NCBI GenBank assembly: GCA_023386635.1
Contig: JAEWJH010000036.1
Location: 56,168-120,167, forward strand
DNA from: Pseudomonadota bacterium
Lineage (GTDB): Bacteria > Pseudomonadota > Alphaproteobacteria > Rhizobiales > Xanthobacteraceae
Length of the DNA stretch: 64,000 nucleotides
Direction: 5' to 3'
Shown one piece after another: positions 43,494 to 53,450 of this stretch. The position numbers were made by a program, and so were the translations under genes. Numbering within the stretch: the stretch's first letter is position 1; the number at the start of each line of letters is the position of its first letter. The notes below the pieces were generated by a model, which was not told the DNA's origin, made no database searches, and saw only the letters and a list, made by a program, of their open reading frames with translations.

Positions 43494-43508
43494 TTAAGCA
43501 ACGCTTAA
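43494..43508 (+). promoter_or_regulatory. CtrA-type box upstream of the second outer-membrane gene
   Basis: TTAAGCAACGCTTAA is an exact TTAA-N7-TTAA and a TTAAGC/GCTTAA inverted repeat, 74 bp before the ATG at 43582. A hairpin (CCCTCGCG, loop GCAA, CGCGAGGG) follows at 43512-43531 and lacks a T-tract. Confidence 0.55.
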
Positions 43509-43581
43509 GGCCCCTCGCGGCAACGCGAGGGTGCGGACGACGCGGCCGGGCGTGTTGTGCCGGCTCAGAGGAGTGTTGAGT

Positions 43582-44313
43582 ATGAGTGGGGTGGGGAAGT
43601 CCGTTGTCGCGGCCGCGCTGGCGCTGTCCGGCGTGTTGCTGGCCTCTGGTGCGATATCCAGCGCGATGGCGGCCGACATGCCCGGCGAGCTGCCCCCGCC
43701 GGCGCCGGGCCCCGTTCTCACCGAATCGGTTTTGTCCGGCTGGTATCTGCGCGGCGATGTCGGCGCCCACTGGGGCGCGACGACGGGAAGCGCGTCGGCC
43801 GCCGGCCTCATCAACCCGATCAATACCTCGCTCGGCAGCGGTGTCACCGCCGGTCTCGGTGTCGGCATCAAGACGAAATGGCTGCGCACCGACGTGACGC
43901 TCGATTATGCCGCGCCGGTGAATTACCGGGGCACGCAGATCGCCGCCAACGACGCCACCGGAAAAATCCAGGCGACCACGGCGCTGTTCAACGGCTACAT
44001 CGATCTCGGCACCTGGTACGGCTTCACGCCCTATATCGGCGCCGGTGCGGGCCTCGCCTTCGCCCGCATGAGCGATTTGACAATGGTCGGCGTCGCCGCC
44101 GGCGAATCCCGTTCGAAAACCAACTTCGCTTATGCCGGCATGGCCGGTGTCGCGTGGACGGTTGCGCCCAATCTGCAGATCGATCTCGGCTATCGCTATC
44201 TCAATATCGGTGACGTCAAAGGTCCGCAGGACGTGCTGACGGTCCGTAACGTGGCGGCGCAGGAAGTGCGCGTCGGCCTGCGATGGAGCTTCGATGACCT
44301 GCCGCTCCGATAG
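43582..44313 (+). CDS. Outer-membrane beta-barrel protein (Omp25/31-like)
   Basis: A 243-residue protein. Residues 1-32 form a signal peptide ending AMAAD. SGWYLRGDVGAHWG is the first strand; WTVAPNLQIDLGYRYLNIGD and the closing EVRVGLRWSFDDLPLR match the Omp25/31 barrel. The ATG at 43582 places the signal core correctly. Its stop is 10 bp before the third barrel gene, so the two are probably one transcript. Confidence 0.85.
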   Translation: MSGVGKSVVAAALALSGVLLASGAISSAMAADMPGELPPPAPGPVLTESVLSGWYLRGDVGAHWGATTGSASAAGLINPINTSLGSGVTAGLGVGIKTKWLRTDVTLDYAAPVNYRGTQIAANDATGKIQATTALFNGYIDLGTWYGFTPYIGAGAGLAFARMSDLTMVGVAAGESRSKTNFAYAGMAGVAWTVAPNLQIDLGYRYLNIGDVKGPQDVLTVRNVAAQEVRVGLRWSFDDLPLR

Positions 44314-44323
44314 CATCGATACG

Positions 44324-45175
44324 ATGCGCCGAAACCGTCATTCGCTTTGCATCGTTGCGGTGACCGTCATGGTTGCTGCCGGCGGAACGGCGCGCGCCGA
44401 GGATTTCGGCGATGATTTTCTGCGCGGCACGCTCGCGCCGTTCTCCTCGTCGAGTTACCAGGACTGGAGCGGCGTCAACTTCGGCGTGATGATCAACAGA
44501 TCGAGCCAGAGCACCGATTTCGGCAGCGGCACGAGCGATCTCATCTCGTACATGCTGCGCAATACGACGATCGAGAATGAAGGGCACGTGTCGGAATGGA
44601 CGACCGCCGGCAAAACCACCACCTCCGCCAACGGCTACGGCGCTTTTCTCGGCTACAACTACGAGATCGAGCCGCGCCTCTATATCGGCGTTGATGCGAC
44701 GTATAACCGGTTTTCGTCGGCGCCGACGTCCGGCTATTCGGACACGATTGCACGCAGCTTTCTCACCAGCACCAGCTACAACTACAATGTCAATCTCAAC
44801 ACATCGAGTTCGATCTCGTTGCGGGATTACGGCACCCTGCGCGCGCGGCTCGGATATTCGTTCGGCCAGTTTCTTCCCTATGCCATTCTCGGCGGCGCCG
44901 TTGGGCGCGTGGATGTCGCGCGTCAAGCGACGGTCGGAACGTCGGCCACTTACGTCGGCGGCGGCGGCCTGCCGAACATTCCGTTCGGTCAGCAGACGCA
45001 GAGCGATAACCGGAGCGCCATCGCCTATGGTCTCGTCGCGGGCGCGGGCATCGACGCGATGATCCTGCCCAACGTGTTCCTGCGGGCCGAATATGAATTC
45101 GTGCAGTTCACTCCCGTGAACGGCATCAAGATGAACCTGCAGACCGGCCGTGTCGGCGTCGGCATGAAGTTCTGA
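44324..45175 (+). CDS. Outer-membrane beta-barrel protein
   Basis: A 283-residue protein. Residues 1-24 act as a signal peptide (LCIVAVTVMVAAGGTARAE). YGAFLGYNYEIEPRLYIGVDATYNRF, GTLRARLGYSFGQFLPYAILGGAVGRVDVA and the closing MNLQTGRVGVGMKF fit the Omp25/31 barrel ending in Phe. An upstream in-frame start at 44294 would overlap the preceding gene and is less likely. More diverged than the two neighbours. Confidence 0.8.
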   Translation: MRRNRHSLCIVAVTVMVAAGGTARAEDFGDDFLRGTLAPFSSSSYQDWSGVNFGVMINRSSQSTDFGSGTSDLISYMLRNTTIENEGHVSEWTTAGKTTTSANGYGAFLGYNYEIEPRLYIGVDATYNRFSSAPTSGYSDTIARSFLTSTSYNYNVNLNTSSSISLRDYGTLRARLGYSFGQFLPYAILGGAVGRVDVARQATVGTSATYVGGGGLPNIPFGQQTQSDNRSAIAYGLVAGAGIDAMILPNVFLRAEYEFVQFTPVNGIKMNLQTGRVGVGMKF

Positions 45176-45230
45176 GTGGCGAAAGCGTTTCGTCTCCGAC
45201 GAAATGTGAGTTGACGGTCAACCTGCCTTC

Positions 45231-45293
45231 CACTATCTCCGCCCGTGGGACACCTCCCCCCAACGGGAGGCTATCTATCTGGAAGGATAGGCC
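45231..45293 (+). ncRNA. serC leader RNA (serC motif)
   Basis: The sequence directly before serC has the features I associate with the alphaproteobacterial serC motif: CTATCTCC, CCCGTGGGACACCTCCC, CAACGGGAGG, then CTATC...GGAAGGATAG abutting the ATG. CCCGT can pair with ACGGG, and CCTCCC with GGGAGG, but the two pairings share bases and exclude each other; the last hairpin holds the GGAAGGA ribosome-binding region. It may therefore switch translation of serC. Assignment is from memory of the motif. Confidence 0.65.
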
Positions 45294-46466
<1,173 letters not shown>

Positions 46467-46475
46467 CCTTTTTTA

Positions 46476-46628
46476 CCCTCCCCCTGAAGGGGGAGGGTCG
46501 CTCACCGGAGCGCAAGCACAGGTGAGCGGGTTGGGGTGGCAGTCACTGCCAAACACGCTCGCTCGCTGTTCAGACATCCGATCTCACCCATCCGGCCCTG
46601 CGGGCCGACCCTCCCCCTCACGGGGAGG
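46476..46628. repeat. Intergenic repeat with CCCTCCCC / GGGGAGG ends between serC and serA
   Basis: CCTCCCCCTGAAGGGGGAGG is a hairpin at one end and CCCTCCCCCTCACGGGGAGG a second at the other, with GCTCACCGGAGC...GGTGAGCGGGTTGGGG between. The same GAGGGT/TCCCC style is seen near 37380 and 37700. The last arm also supplies GGGGAGG, 15 bases before the serA start. Confidence 0.6.
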
Positions 46629-46645
46629 ATGAAGGAAGCGCAACC

Positions 46646-48229
46646 ATGCCCAAAGTTCTCATTTCCGATGCTCTCTCTCCCGCCGCCGTGCAGATCTTCA
46701 AGGATCGCGGCATCGAGGTCGATTTCCAGCCGGCGCTCGGCAAGGACAAGGACAAGCTCGCCGAGATCGTCGGCAACTATGACGGCCTCGCGATCCGTTC
46801 GGCCACCAAGGTAACGCCGAAGATTCTCGCCAACGCCAAGAACCTGAAGGTGATCGGCCGCGCCGGCATCGGCGTCGACAATGTCGATATCCCGGCGGCG
46901 ACAGCACGCGGCATCATCGTCATGAACACGCCGTTCGGCAATTCGATCACCACCGCCGAGCACGCCATCACGCTGATGCTCGCGCTGGCGCGGCAGATTC
47001 CCCAGGCCGACACCTCGACCCAGGCCGGCAAGTGGGAAAAGAACCGCTTCATGGGCGTCGAGATCACCGGCAAGACGCTCGGCATCATCGGCGCCGGCAA
47101 TATCGGCTCGATCGTCGCCGACCGCGCCATCGGTCTGAAGATGAAAGTAATCGCCTACGATCCGTTCCTGTCGCCGGAGCGCGCGCTCGATCTCGGCGTC
47201 GAGAAGGTCGAGCTCGACGATCTGCTCAAGCGCGCCGATTTCATCACGCTGCACACGCCGCTCACCGAGAAGACCAAGAACATTCTCGATGCGACGGCGA
47301 TCGCCAAGACCAAGAAGGGCGTGCGCATCATCAACTGCGCGCGCGGCGGCCTCGTCGATGAGCTTGCTTTGCGCGCCGCGCTCGACAACGGCCACGTCGC
47401 CGGTGCGGCGTTCGACGTGTTCTCGACCGAACCCGCGACCGAGAACCCGCTGTTCAACCACCCGAACGTGATCTGCACGCCGCACCTCGGCGCTGCGACG
47501 ACGGAGGCGCAGGAGAACGTCGCGCTGCAGGTGGCCGAGCAGATGTCCGACTATCTGCTGACCGGGGCCATCTCCAATGCGGTGAACTTCCCGTCGATCA
47601 CGGCGGAAGAGGCGCCGAAGCTCAAGCCGTTCATCGCGCTCGCGGAGAAGCTCGGCTCGTTCGCCGGCCAACTCACCGAGAGCCCGATCAAGAAGGTGCA
47701 GATCATCTATGAAGGCACCGCCGCGCAGATGAAGACCAAGGCGCTGACCTCGGCCGCGCTCGCCGGCCTGTTGCGTCCGCAACTCGGCGACGTCAACGTC
47801 GTGTCGGCGCCGACCGTCGCCAAGGAGCGCAGCATCGCCGTCGACGAGATCACCCGCGAGGCGCAGAGCGACTACGAAAGCCTGATCACCATCACGGTGG
47901 TGACCGACGAAATGACCCGCCCGGTGTCCGGCACGGTGTTCGCCGACGGCCGCCCGCGCATCGTCAACATCAAGGGCATCCGCATGGACGCCGAGTTCGC
48001 GCCGTCGATGATCTACATCACCAATCTCGACAAGCCGGGCTTCATCGGCAAGTTCTCCGGCACGCTCGGCGACGCCAATATCAACATCGCGACCTTCCAT
48101 GTGGGCCGCGAAGCGCCGGGCGCCAACGCGGTCGCGCTGATCGAGATCGACGGCGAGATGCCGGACGACGTGCTGGCGAAGGTGCAGGCGCTGCCGCAGG
48201 TGCAGTCAGCCAAGCGGCTGCGATTCTGA
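46646..48229 (+). CDS. serA: D-3-phosphoglycerate dehydrogenase
   Basis: A 527-residue enzyme. The NAD site is GIIGAGNIGSIVADRA, the catalytic Arg lies in INCARGGLVDE, the Glu in DVFSTEPATE and the His in CTPHLGAAT. After the catalytic part come the allosteric substrate-binding domain (about 320-450) and a C-terminal ACT domain (PGFIGKFSGTLGDANINIATFHVGR) that senses serine. It starts the serine pathway from 3-phosphoglycerate. Confidence 0.95.
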   Translation: MPKVLISDALSPAAVQIFKDRGIEVDFQPALGKDKDKLAEIVGNYDGLAIRSATKVTPKILANAKNLKVIGRAGIGVDNVDIPAATARGIIVMNTPFGNSITTAEHAITLMLALARQIPQADTSTQAGKWEKNRFMGVEITGKTLGIIGAGNIGSIVADRAIGLKMKVIAYDPFLSPERALDLGVEKVELDDLLKRADFITLHTPLTEKTKNILDATAIAKTKKGVRIINCARGGLVDELALRAALDNGHVAGAAFDVFSTEPATENPLFNHPNVICTPHLGAATTEAQENVALQVAEQMSDYLLTGAISNAVNFPSITAEEAPKLKPFIALAEKLGSFAGQLTESPIKKVQIIYEGTAAQMKTKALTSAALAGLLRPQLGDVNVVSAPTVAKERSIAVDEITREAQSDYESLITITVVTDEMTRPVSGTVFADGRPRIVNIKGIRMDAEFAPSMIYITNLDKPGFIGKFSGTLGDANINIATFHVGREAPGANAVALIEIDGEMPDDVLAKVQALPQVQSAKRLRF

Positions 48230-48240
48230 CCGATCGGCCC

Positions 48241-48268
48241 CCGGGCGCCCGCTTTTGCGGGTGTCCGG
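48241..48268 (+). terminator. Possible terminator hairpin after serA
   Basis: CCGGGCGCCCGC, loop TTTT, GCGGGTGTCCGG form a 12-bp stem with two weak pairs. No T-tract follows, so this is only a possible or Rho-assisted terminator. Confidence 0.4.
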
Positions 48269-48459
48269 GCGGCGACACGGCGAAAAACGGCGTCTTTCCC
48301 GTATGTTAGACTCCGAACCCGGGGCAGGAGAGCCGTGTCTCCAAGCCTTGCTTCGGCCGGTTGCATCCTTTATCCGATGATCGCAAACGGGCGTGACGGT
48401 GCCTCCGGGTCCCTGGCGCGTGGCCGGTTTGCGGTGACGGCTTCGCGGAGAGGGTGCTG

Positions 48460-49746
48460 ATGGCGAACGTTGTGGTGGTCGGCTCGCAATGGGGCGACGA
48501 AGGCAAAGGCAAGATCGTCGACTGGCTCTCCGAGCAGGCCGACGTGGTCGTGCGCTTCCAGGGCGGTCATAACGCCGGGCATACGCTCGTCATCAACGGC
48601 GTCACTTATAAATTGTCGCTGCTGCCGTCCGGCGTCGTGCGCGGCGGCAAGCTGTCGGTGATCGGCAATGGCGTGGTCGTCGACCTCAAGGCGCTGATCG
48701 GCGAGATCGAGGCGCTGAAAGGCAAGGGCATCACGCTCACGCCGGACGATCTGCGGATCGCCGAGAATGCCACCTTGATCCTGCCGCTGCATCAGGAACT
48801 CGACGCCATGCGCGAGTCCGGCTCGGCGAAGATCGGCACCACCAAGCGCGGCATCGGCCCGGCCTACGAAGACAAGGTCGGCCGCCGCGCCATCCGCTTC
48901 ATGGACCTCGCCGATCTGCCGTCGCTGACGCCGAAGATCGAGCGGCTGCTCGCGCATCACAATGCGCTGCGCCGTGGCCTCGGCATGCCGCAGGTCGATT
49001 GCAAGACCATTTATGATGAGCTTGCCGCGCTCGCGCCGCGCGTGCTGCCGTATATGGATTCCGTCTGGTCGCTGCTCGATGCGCGCCGCCGCGAAGGCAA
49101 GCGCATCCTGTTCGAGGGCGCGCAGGGCGCGCTGCTCGACATTGATCACGGCACCTATCCCTATGTCACCTCGTCGAACACGGTGGCGGCGCAGGCCGCG
49201 ACCGGATCCGGCCTCGGACCGAGCGCGATCGATTACGTACTCGGCATCTGCAAGGCCTATACGACCCGCGTGGGCGAGGGACCGTTTCCGACCGAACAGG
49301 ACAACGACACCGGCAAGCTGCTCGGCACGCGCGGCCATGAGTTCGGCACTGTCACCGGGCGTCCGCGCCGCTGCGGCTGGTTCGACGCCGTGCTGGTGCG
49401 CCAGACCGTGCGCACGTCCGGCATCGACGGGCTTGCGCTGACCAAGCTCGACATCCTCGACGGGTTCGACGAGATCAAGGTGTGCACCGGCTATCGTCTC
49501 GACGGCCGCGAGATCGACTATCTGCCCGCCGGCGAACTGGCGCAGGCGCGGGTCGAGCCGATCTACGAGACCATCGAGGGTTGGCGCGAGCCGACCGCCA
49601 AGGCGCGGTCCTGGGCCGATCTGCCGGCGCAGGCGATCAAATATGTCCGCCGCGTCGAGGAACTGGTCGGCTGCCCCGTCGCTTTGCTCTCCACCAGCCC
49701 GGAGCGCGAGGACACGATCCTGGTGACCAATCCTTTTGAGGCATAA
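48460..49746 (+). CDS. purA: Adenylosuccinate synthetase
   Basis: A 428-residue GTP-dependent ligase. MANVVVVGSQWGDEGKGKIVDWL holds the P-loop with Asp13; His41 (GGHNAGH) completes the catalytic pair; TTKRGIGPAYEDK, FEGAQGALLDID and SSNTVAAQ follow. It joins IMP and aspartate in AMP synthesis. The start is the ATG at 48460; a CTG/GTG two codons upstream is less likely. Last known core gene before the unknown ORF. Confidence 0.95.
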   Translation: MANVVVVGSQWGDEGKGKIVDWLSEQADVVVRFQGGHNAGHTLVINGVTYKLSLLPSGVVRGGKLSVIGNGVVVDLKALIGEIEALKGKGITLTPDDLRIAENATLILPLHQELDAMRESGSAKIGTTKRGIGPAYEDKVGRRAIRFMDLADLPSLTPKIERLLAHHNALRRGLGMPQVDCKTIYDELAALAPRVLPYMDSVWSLLDARRREGKRILFEGAQGALLDIDHGTYPYVTSSNTVAAQAATGSGLGPSAIDYVLGICKAYTTRVGEGPFPTEQDNDTGKLLGTRGHEFGTVTGRPRRCGWFDAVLVRQTVRTSGIDGLALTKLDILDGFDEIKVCTGYRLDGREIDYLPAGELAQARVEPIYETIEGWREPTAKARSWADLPAQAIKYVRRVEELVGCPVALLSTSPEREDTILVTNPFEA

Positions 49747-49848
49747 AGATCGCCCGCCTGAACCCGGTTTTTGCGATAAAAGCCGACATACTTCGCAAGA
49801 ATCGGCAAAGAATCGACGTATTGTGCCTGTGTAGCGATCCGGAGTGAG

Positions 49849-51186
49849 ATGGCCGATTATTACCCCCTCCTGTCCCGCGCGGTCGCCGGTCTGACCAACA
49901 ACACCGGCGAGGTTCGGCGTGCGCTTTACGAGCGCGCGCGGACGGCGCTGGTCAATCAACTGCGCAACAGCGATCCGCCGTTGTCGGAAGCCGACATCAC
50001 GCGCGAGCGTCTGGCGCTGGAGGAGGCGGTCCGTCGGATCGAGGCCGAGGCCTCCGAAACGCCGGCGGCGCCTGCCAGGGATGCCGCGGCGAAGGACGAT
50101 CAGCCTGAGGCTCCAGCGAAAGCCGATACGGCCGCATCGCCGGACGACGCGCAGAACAAGGATCGGGACGGCGATGGTGATTTGCCGCCACCACCGCCAC
50201 CGCCAGCGAGCATTCGCGAGGTTCTTGGCCGTGCCGGCTCGCTCGGCGAGGCGAGCGCGAAGTCCGCTCGTGCCGCGCGCGAGACCTCCGGCGAACTCGG
50301 CGGCGCGGCGGATGCGACACCCGAGGCCGACACGGCAGTCGCTGAATCCGAAAAGACGGTGATCGGCGATGCGCCGCCGCCGCCCTTTCCGGAGGAGCAG
50401 GCTTATCGCCCGGCGCGCAATTATGCCGGGCTGACAAGGCTCGCGATCATTCTGCTGATCCCGCTGGTTCTGGCGTCGCTCGGCTACTGGCAGCGTGATC
50501 GCATCAACGCACTGTTTAAATCCTCGCAGCCGACACAGACGACCAATACCCAGCCGCCGGCGACCGCGACCGGCAAGCCGAAGATTTCCGACCGCGTTTC
50601 GTCCGGCCCGCAGGATCAAAAGCCGAGCGCCGCGCCCGCGACCGACGTGGCGCAGAAGGCGATCCTCTACGAAGAAGATCCCAACGATCCGCAGGGCAAA
50701 CGTTATGTCGGTTCGGTGCTGTGGCGCACGGAAACCGTGTCGCCCGGGCCCGGGCTCGCGCCTGAACTGGCGATCCGCGGCGATGTCGATGTGCCGGAAC
50801 GGCGCATGAAAATGACGCTGTCGCTGCGGCGCAACGCCGACAAGGCGCTGCCCGCGAGTCATACGCTTGAAATCGTCTTCAACGTCCCGGCGGATTTTGC
50901 CGGCGGCGGCGTCGCCAACGTGCCCGGCGTGTTGATGAAGTCCGGCGAGCAGACGCGCGGCACGCCGCTCGCGGGCCTCGCGGTCAAGGTGACGACCGGT
51001 TACTTCCTCGTCGGCCTGTCGGCGACGGAGGCCGAACTGCAGCGCAATCTGCAACTGCTCAAGGAGCGCCCGTGGTTCGACATCCCGGTCGTGTATAACG
51101 ACGGCAAGCGCGCCATTCTCGGCATCGAGAAAGGCCCGGCGGGCGAGCGCGTGTTCGAGGATGCGCTGCGTGCCTGGGGGCAATAA
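49849..51186 (+). CDS. Unknown single-pass membrane protein conserved in position between purA and rpoH
   Basis: A 445-residue protein I do not recognise as a named family. Residues 1-70 are helical (YYPLLSRAVAGLTNNTGEVRRALYERARTALVNQL), 70-190 are low-complexity, acidic and proline-rich (PPPPPPP at 113-119), and 195-214 form one transmembrane helix (LTRLAIILLIPLVLASLGYW). The C-terminal 190 residues make a beta-rich domain (GSVLWRTETVSPGPG, MKMTLSLRRNADKALPASHTLEIVF, WFDIPVVYNDGKRAILGIEKG). Type II topology is likely: cytoplasmic N-terminus, periplasmic C-terminus. GGAGTGAG precedes the ATG. Confidence 0.85.
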   Translation: MADYYPLLSRAVAGLTNNTGEVRRALYERARTALVNQLRNSDPPLSEADITRERLALEEAVRRIEAEASETPAAPARDAAAKDDQPEAPAKADTAASPDDAQNKDRDGDGDLPPPPPPPASIREVLGRAGSLGEASAKSARAARETSGELGGAADATPEADTAVAESEKTVIGDAPPPPFPEEQAYRPARNYAGLTRLAIILLIPLVLASLGYWQRDRINALFKSSQPTQTTNTQPPATATGKPKISDRVSSGPQDQKPSAAPATDVAQKAILYEEDPNDPQGKRYVGSVLWRTETVSPGPGLAPELAIRGDVDVPERRMKMTLSLRRNADKALPASHTLEIVFNVPADFAGGGVANVPGVLMKSGEQTRGTPLAGLAVKVTTGYFLVGLSATEAELQRNLQLLKERPWFDIPVVYNDGKRAILGIEKGPAGERVFEDALRAWGQ

Positions 51187-51209
51187 CCCGCGCCTGGCGG
51201 CGGACACAA

Positions 51210-51244
51210 AAACGGCGCGGGTTCGACCCGCGCCGTTTGTTTTT
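51210..51244. terminator. Bidirectional rho-independent terminator
   Basis: A 12-bp perfect stem AACGGCGCGGGT / ACCCGCGCCGTT with loop TCG sits between convergent genes. TTTGTTTTT follows on the plus strand and TTTTTGTG on the minus strand, so it can end both transcripts. Confidence 0.85.
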
Positions 51245-51261
51245 CGACGAGACGATGAGCG

Positions 51262-52173
51262 TCAGTGCGCGGCGAGCGCCGCCGGCTCGGCCGACGGCTT
51301 CTCCATCGCCGCGACGCCGCTCTTCACCGCGGCCTGCACCTTCTCGAACGCGCGCACCTCGATCTGCCGCACGCGCTCGCGCGACACGCCGAACTCGGTG
51401 GCAAGCTCCTCGAGCGTGATCGGATCGTCGGCCAGACGACGCGCCTCGAAGATGCGCCGTTCGCGATCGTTGAGCACGCCCAGCGCCGTGGTCAGCGCCT
51501 TGTGGCGGTTGCTGAGTTCTTCGCTCTCGGCGAGGATGCGCTCCTGGCTCGGTGCATCGTCCACCAGCCAGTCCTGCCATTCGCCGCTGTCGCCTTCCTC
51601 GCGGATCGGTGCGTTGAGCGATGCGTCGCCGCCGAGGCGGCGGTTCATGTCGACGACATCCTTCTCCGTTACGCCGAGGCGCTTGGCGATCAGCGCCACC
51701 TGATCGGGACGCAGATCGCCTTCGTCGAGCGCGGAGATTTTGCTCTTCGCCTTGCGCAGGTTGAAGAACAGCTTTTTCTGGTTCGCGGTCGTGCCCATCT
51801 TCACGAGCGACCACGAGCGCAGGATGTATTCCTGGATTGCCGCCTTGATCCACCACATGGCATAGGTGGCGAGGCGGAAGCCTTTGTCGGGCTCGAACCG
51901 CTTCACCGCCTGCATCAGGCCGACGTTGCCTTCCGACACCACTTCGGAAATCGGCAGGCCATAGCCGCGATAGCCCATGGCGATCTTCGCCACGAGCCGC
52001 AGATGGCTGGTCACCAACCGGTGCGCGGCATCCCGATCGCCATGCTCACGCCAGCTCTTGGCGAGCATGTACTCTTCCTGCGGCTCCAGCATCGGAAACC
52101 GGCGGATCTCGTCGAGATAATGCGACAGACCGGATTCGGCTTTGAGAGCCGGAATAACGGCATTACGGGCCAT
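51262..52173 (-). CDS. rpoH: RNA polymerase heat-shock sigma factor (sigma-32)
   Basis: A 303-residue sigma factor. Region 2 is GNVGLMQAVKRFEPDKGFRLATYAMWWIKAAIQEYILRSW; the RpoH box is NQKKLFFNLRKAK, which identifies sigma-32 rather than RpoD; region 4 ends TLEELATEFGVSRERVRQIEVRAFEKVQ. It directs heat-shock gene transcription. The 230-bp gap upstream to rluD should hold its promoters, but I cannot assign one. Confidence 0.95.
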   Translation of the reverse strand: MARNAVIPALKAESGLSHYLDEIRRFPMLEPQEEYMLAKSWREHGDRDAAHRLVTSHLRLVAKIAMGYRGYGLPISEVVSEGNVGLMQAVKRFEPDKGFRLATYAMWWIKAAIQEYILRSWSLVKMGTTANQKKLFFNLRKAKSKISALDEGDLRPDQVALIAKRLGVTEKDVVDMNRRLGGDASLNAPIREEGDSGEWQDWLVDDAPSQERILAESEELSNRHKALTTALGVLNDRERRIFEARRLADDPITLEELATEFGVSRERVRQIEVRAFEKVQAAVKSGVAAMEKPSAEPAALAAH

Positions 52174-52403
52174 GGATGACGCCCTCCTGTATTTGCCCCC
52201 GGGTCATTCCGGCAGGCGGCAGATGCCGGCGCTCGTTGAGCCGTCGGCGTCCGATATTGCGATTGCGAAATTCCCAATCGCACCTGCAGCATATCGAACA
52301 TCAGCGGCCAAAAGAAGGTTCCGCGGCGTCAAGTCGCTGTGATCCTGCCTTGGATCCCGATTTTGGGCAGGCGCCGGTCGCGTTGAGGCGTTTTCGGGCG
52401 AAT

Positions 52404-53429
52404 TCAGGCAGGTTTGGCGGCTGGAGCACCGAGTCCCATACGTAAACGAGCGATATCCGCCGGTAGTTCCGATTGGAACTCCAGGGATTCGCTCGTGGCG
52501 GGGTGGTCGAAGCCCAGCACATAGGCATGGAGGGCCTGTCTTCCAAGGGCCTCCAGCGCGATTCTCGCCGGCTCGGGCAGCCGCGCGATCCTGGTCTTGA
52601 AGCCCGTCGCATAGGTCTCGTCGCCCATGATCGGATGACCGATATGGGCGAGGTGGACGCGGATCTGATGCGTGCGTCCGGTTTCGAGCCGGCATTCCAG
52701 CAGCGAGGCCACCGGCCGGTTGCCGGCATCCACATAGCGCTCGAGCACGCGCCAGTGGGTGACGGCGGCGCGGCCGTCTTTCCGGATCGCCTGCCGCTCG
52801 CGGGCATGGGCATGGCGGCCGATCGGCGCATCGACGGTGCCGCTCGGCAGGTTCGGCGCGCCCCACACCAGCGCGAGATAGGCGCGGTGGGCGCGCCCGT
52901 CGCTCTTGTCGGCGAACTGCGCGGCGAGCAGGCGGTGCGCGCGGTCGGTCTTGGCCGCCACCATCAGGCCGCTGGTGTCCTTGTCGAGCCGGTGGACGAT
53001 GCCGGGCCGCTTGACCCCGCCGATGCCGGACAGCGACGCGCCGCAGTGGGCGATCAGCGCATTGACCAGCGTGCCGGTCTGGTGTCCGGCGGCCGGATGC
53101 ACGACAAGCCCCGGCGGCTTGTCGATGACGATCACCTGGTCGTCCTCGAACACGACGTTGAGCGGGATCGCTTCGCCCTGCGGCACAGCGTCTTCCGCGG
53201 GTGGAATGGCGACCGTGACTTTCTGTCCGGAATTGACGCGATGGCTCGGATCGCGGATCGTGCGGCCGTCGATCGAGACGTCCCCGGATTCGATCAGCGT
53301 TTTCAGGCGAGAGCGCGACAGGCCTTCCGCTCCGGCGCCGAGCAGACCGGCCAGCACGCGATCGAGCCGGCCGCCGGAATCGGTGGCGCCGATCTCCACT
53401 TCTACGGTATCAGCCGTTTCTTCAATCAT
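52404..53429 (-). CDS. rluD: 23S rRNA pseudouridine synthase RluD-like
   Basis: A 341-residue RluA-family enzyme. An N-terminal S4 domain (residues 20-75) precedes the catalytic domain; HRLDKDTSG carries the nucleophile Asp149, followed by ETGRTHQIRVHLAHIGHPIMGD. RluD modifies helix 69 of 23S rRNA. Its start is only 21 bp from the divergent DUF6476-like gene start. Confidence 0.9.
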   Translation of the reverse strand: MIEETADTVEVEIGATDSGGRLDRVLAGLLGAGAEGLSRSRLKTLIESGDVSIDGRTIRDPSHRVNSGQKVTVAIPPAEDAVPQGEAIPLNVVFEDDQVIVIDKPPGLVVHPAAGHQTGTLVNALIAHCGASLSGIGGVKRPGIVHRLDKDTSGLMVAAKTDRAHRLLAAQFADKSDGRAHRAYLALVWGAPNLPSGTVDAPIGRHAHARERQAIRKDGRAAVTHWRVLERYVDAGNRPVASLLECRLETGRTHQIRVHLAHIGHPIMGDETYATGFKTRIARLPEPARIALEALGRQALHAYVLGFDHPATSESLEFQSELPADIARLRMGLGAPAAKPA

Positions 53430-53450
53430 TCAGAACCAGACCAGACGATC

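Noticed and set aside
46502..48100. 532-residue open frame on the minus strand
   Set aside because: Antisense to serA, which has all catalytic motifs.
48370..51207. 945-residue open frame on the minus strand
   Set aside because: It is antisense to purA and the downstream ORF, both of which have clear protein features; the predicted protein is Arg/His/Ala-rich without motifs, a shadow typical of high-GC DNA.
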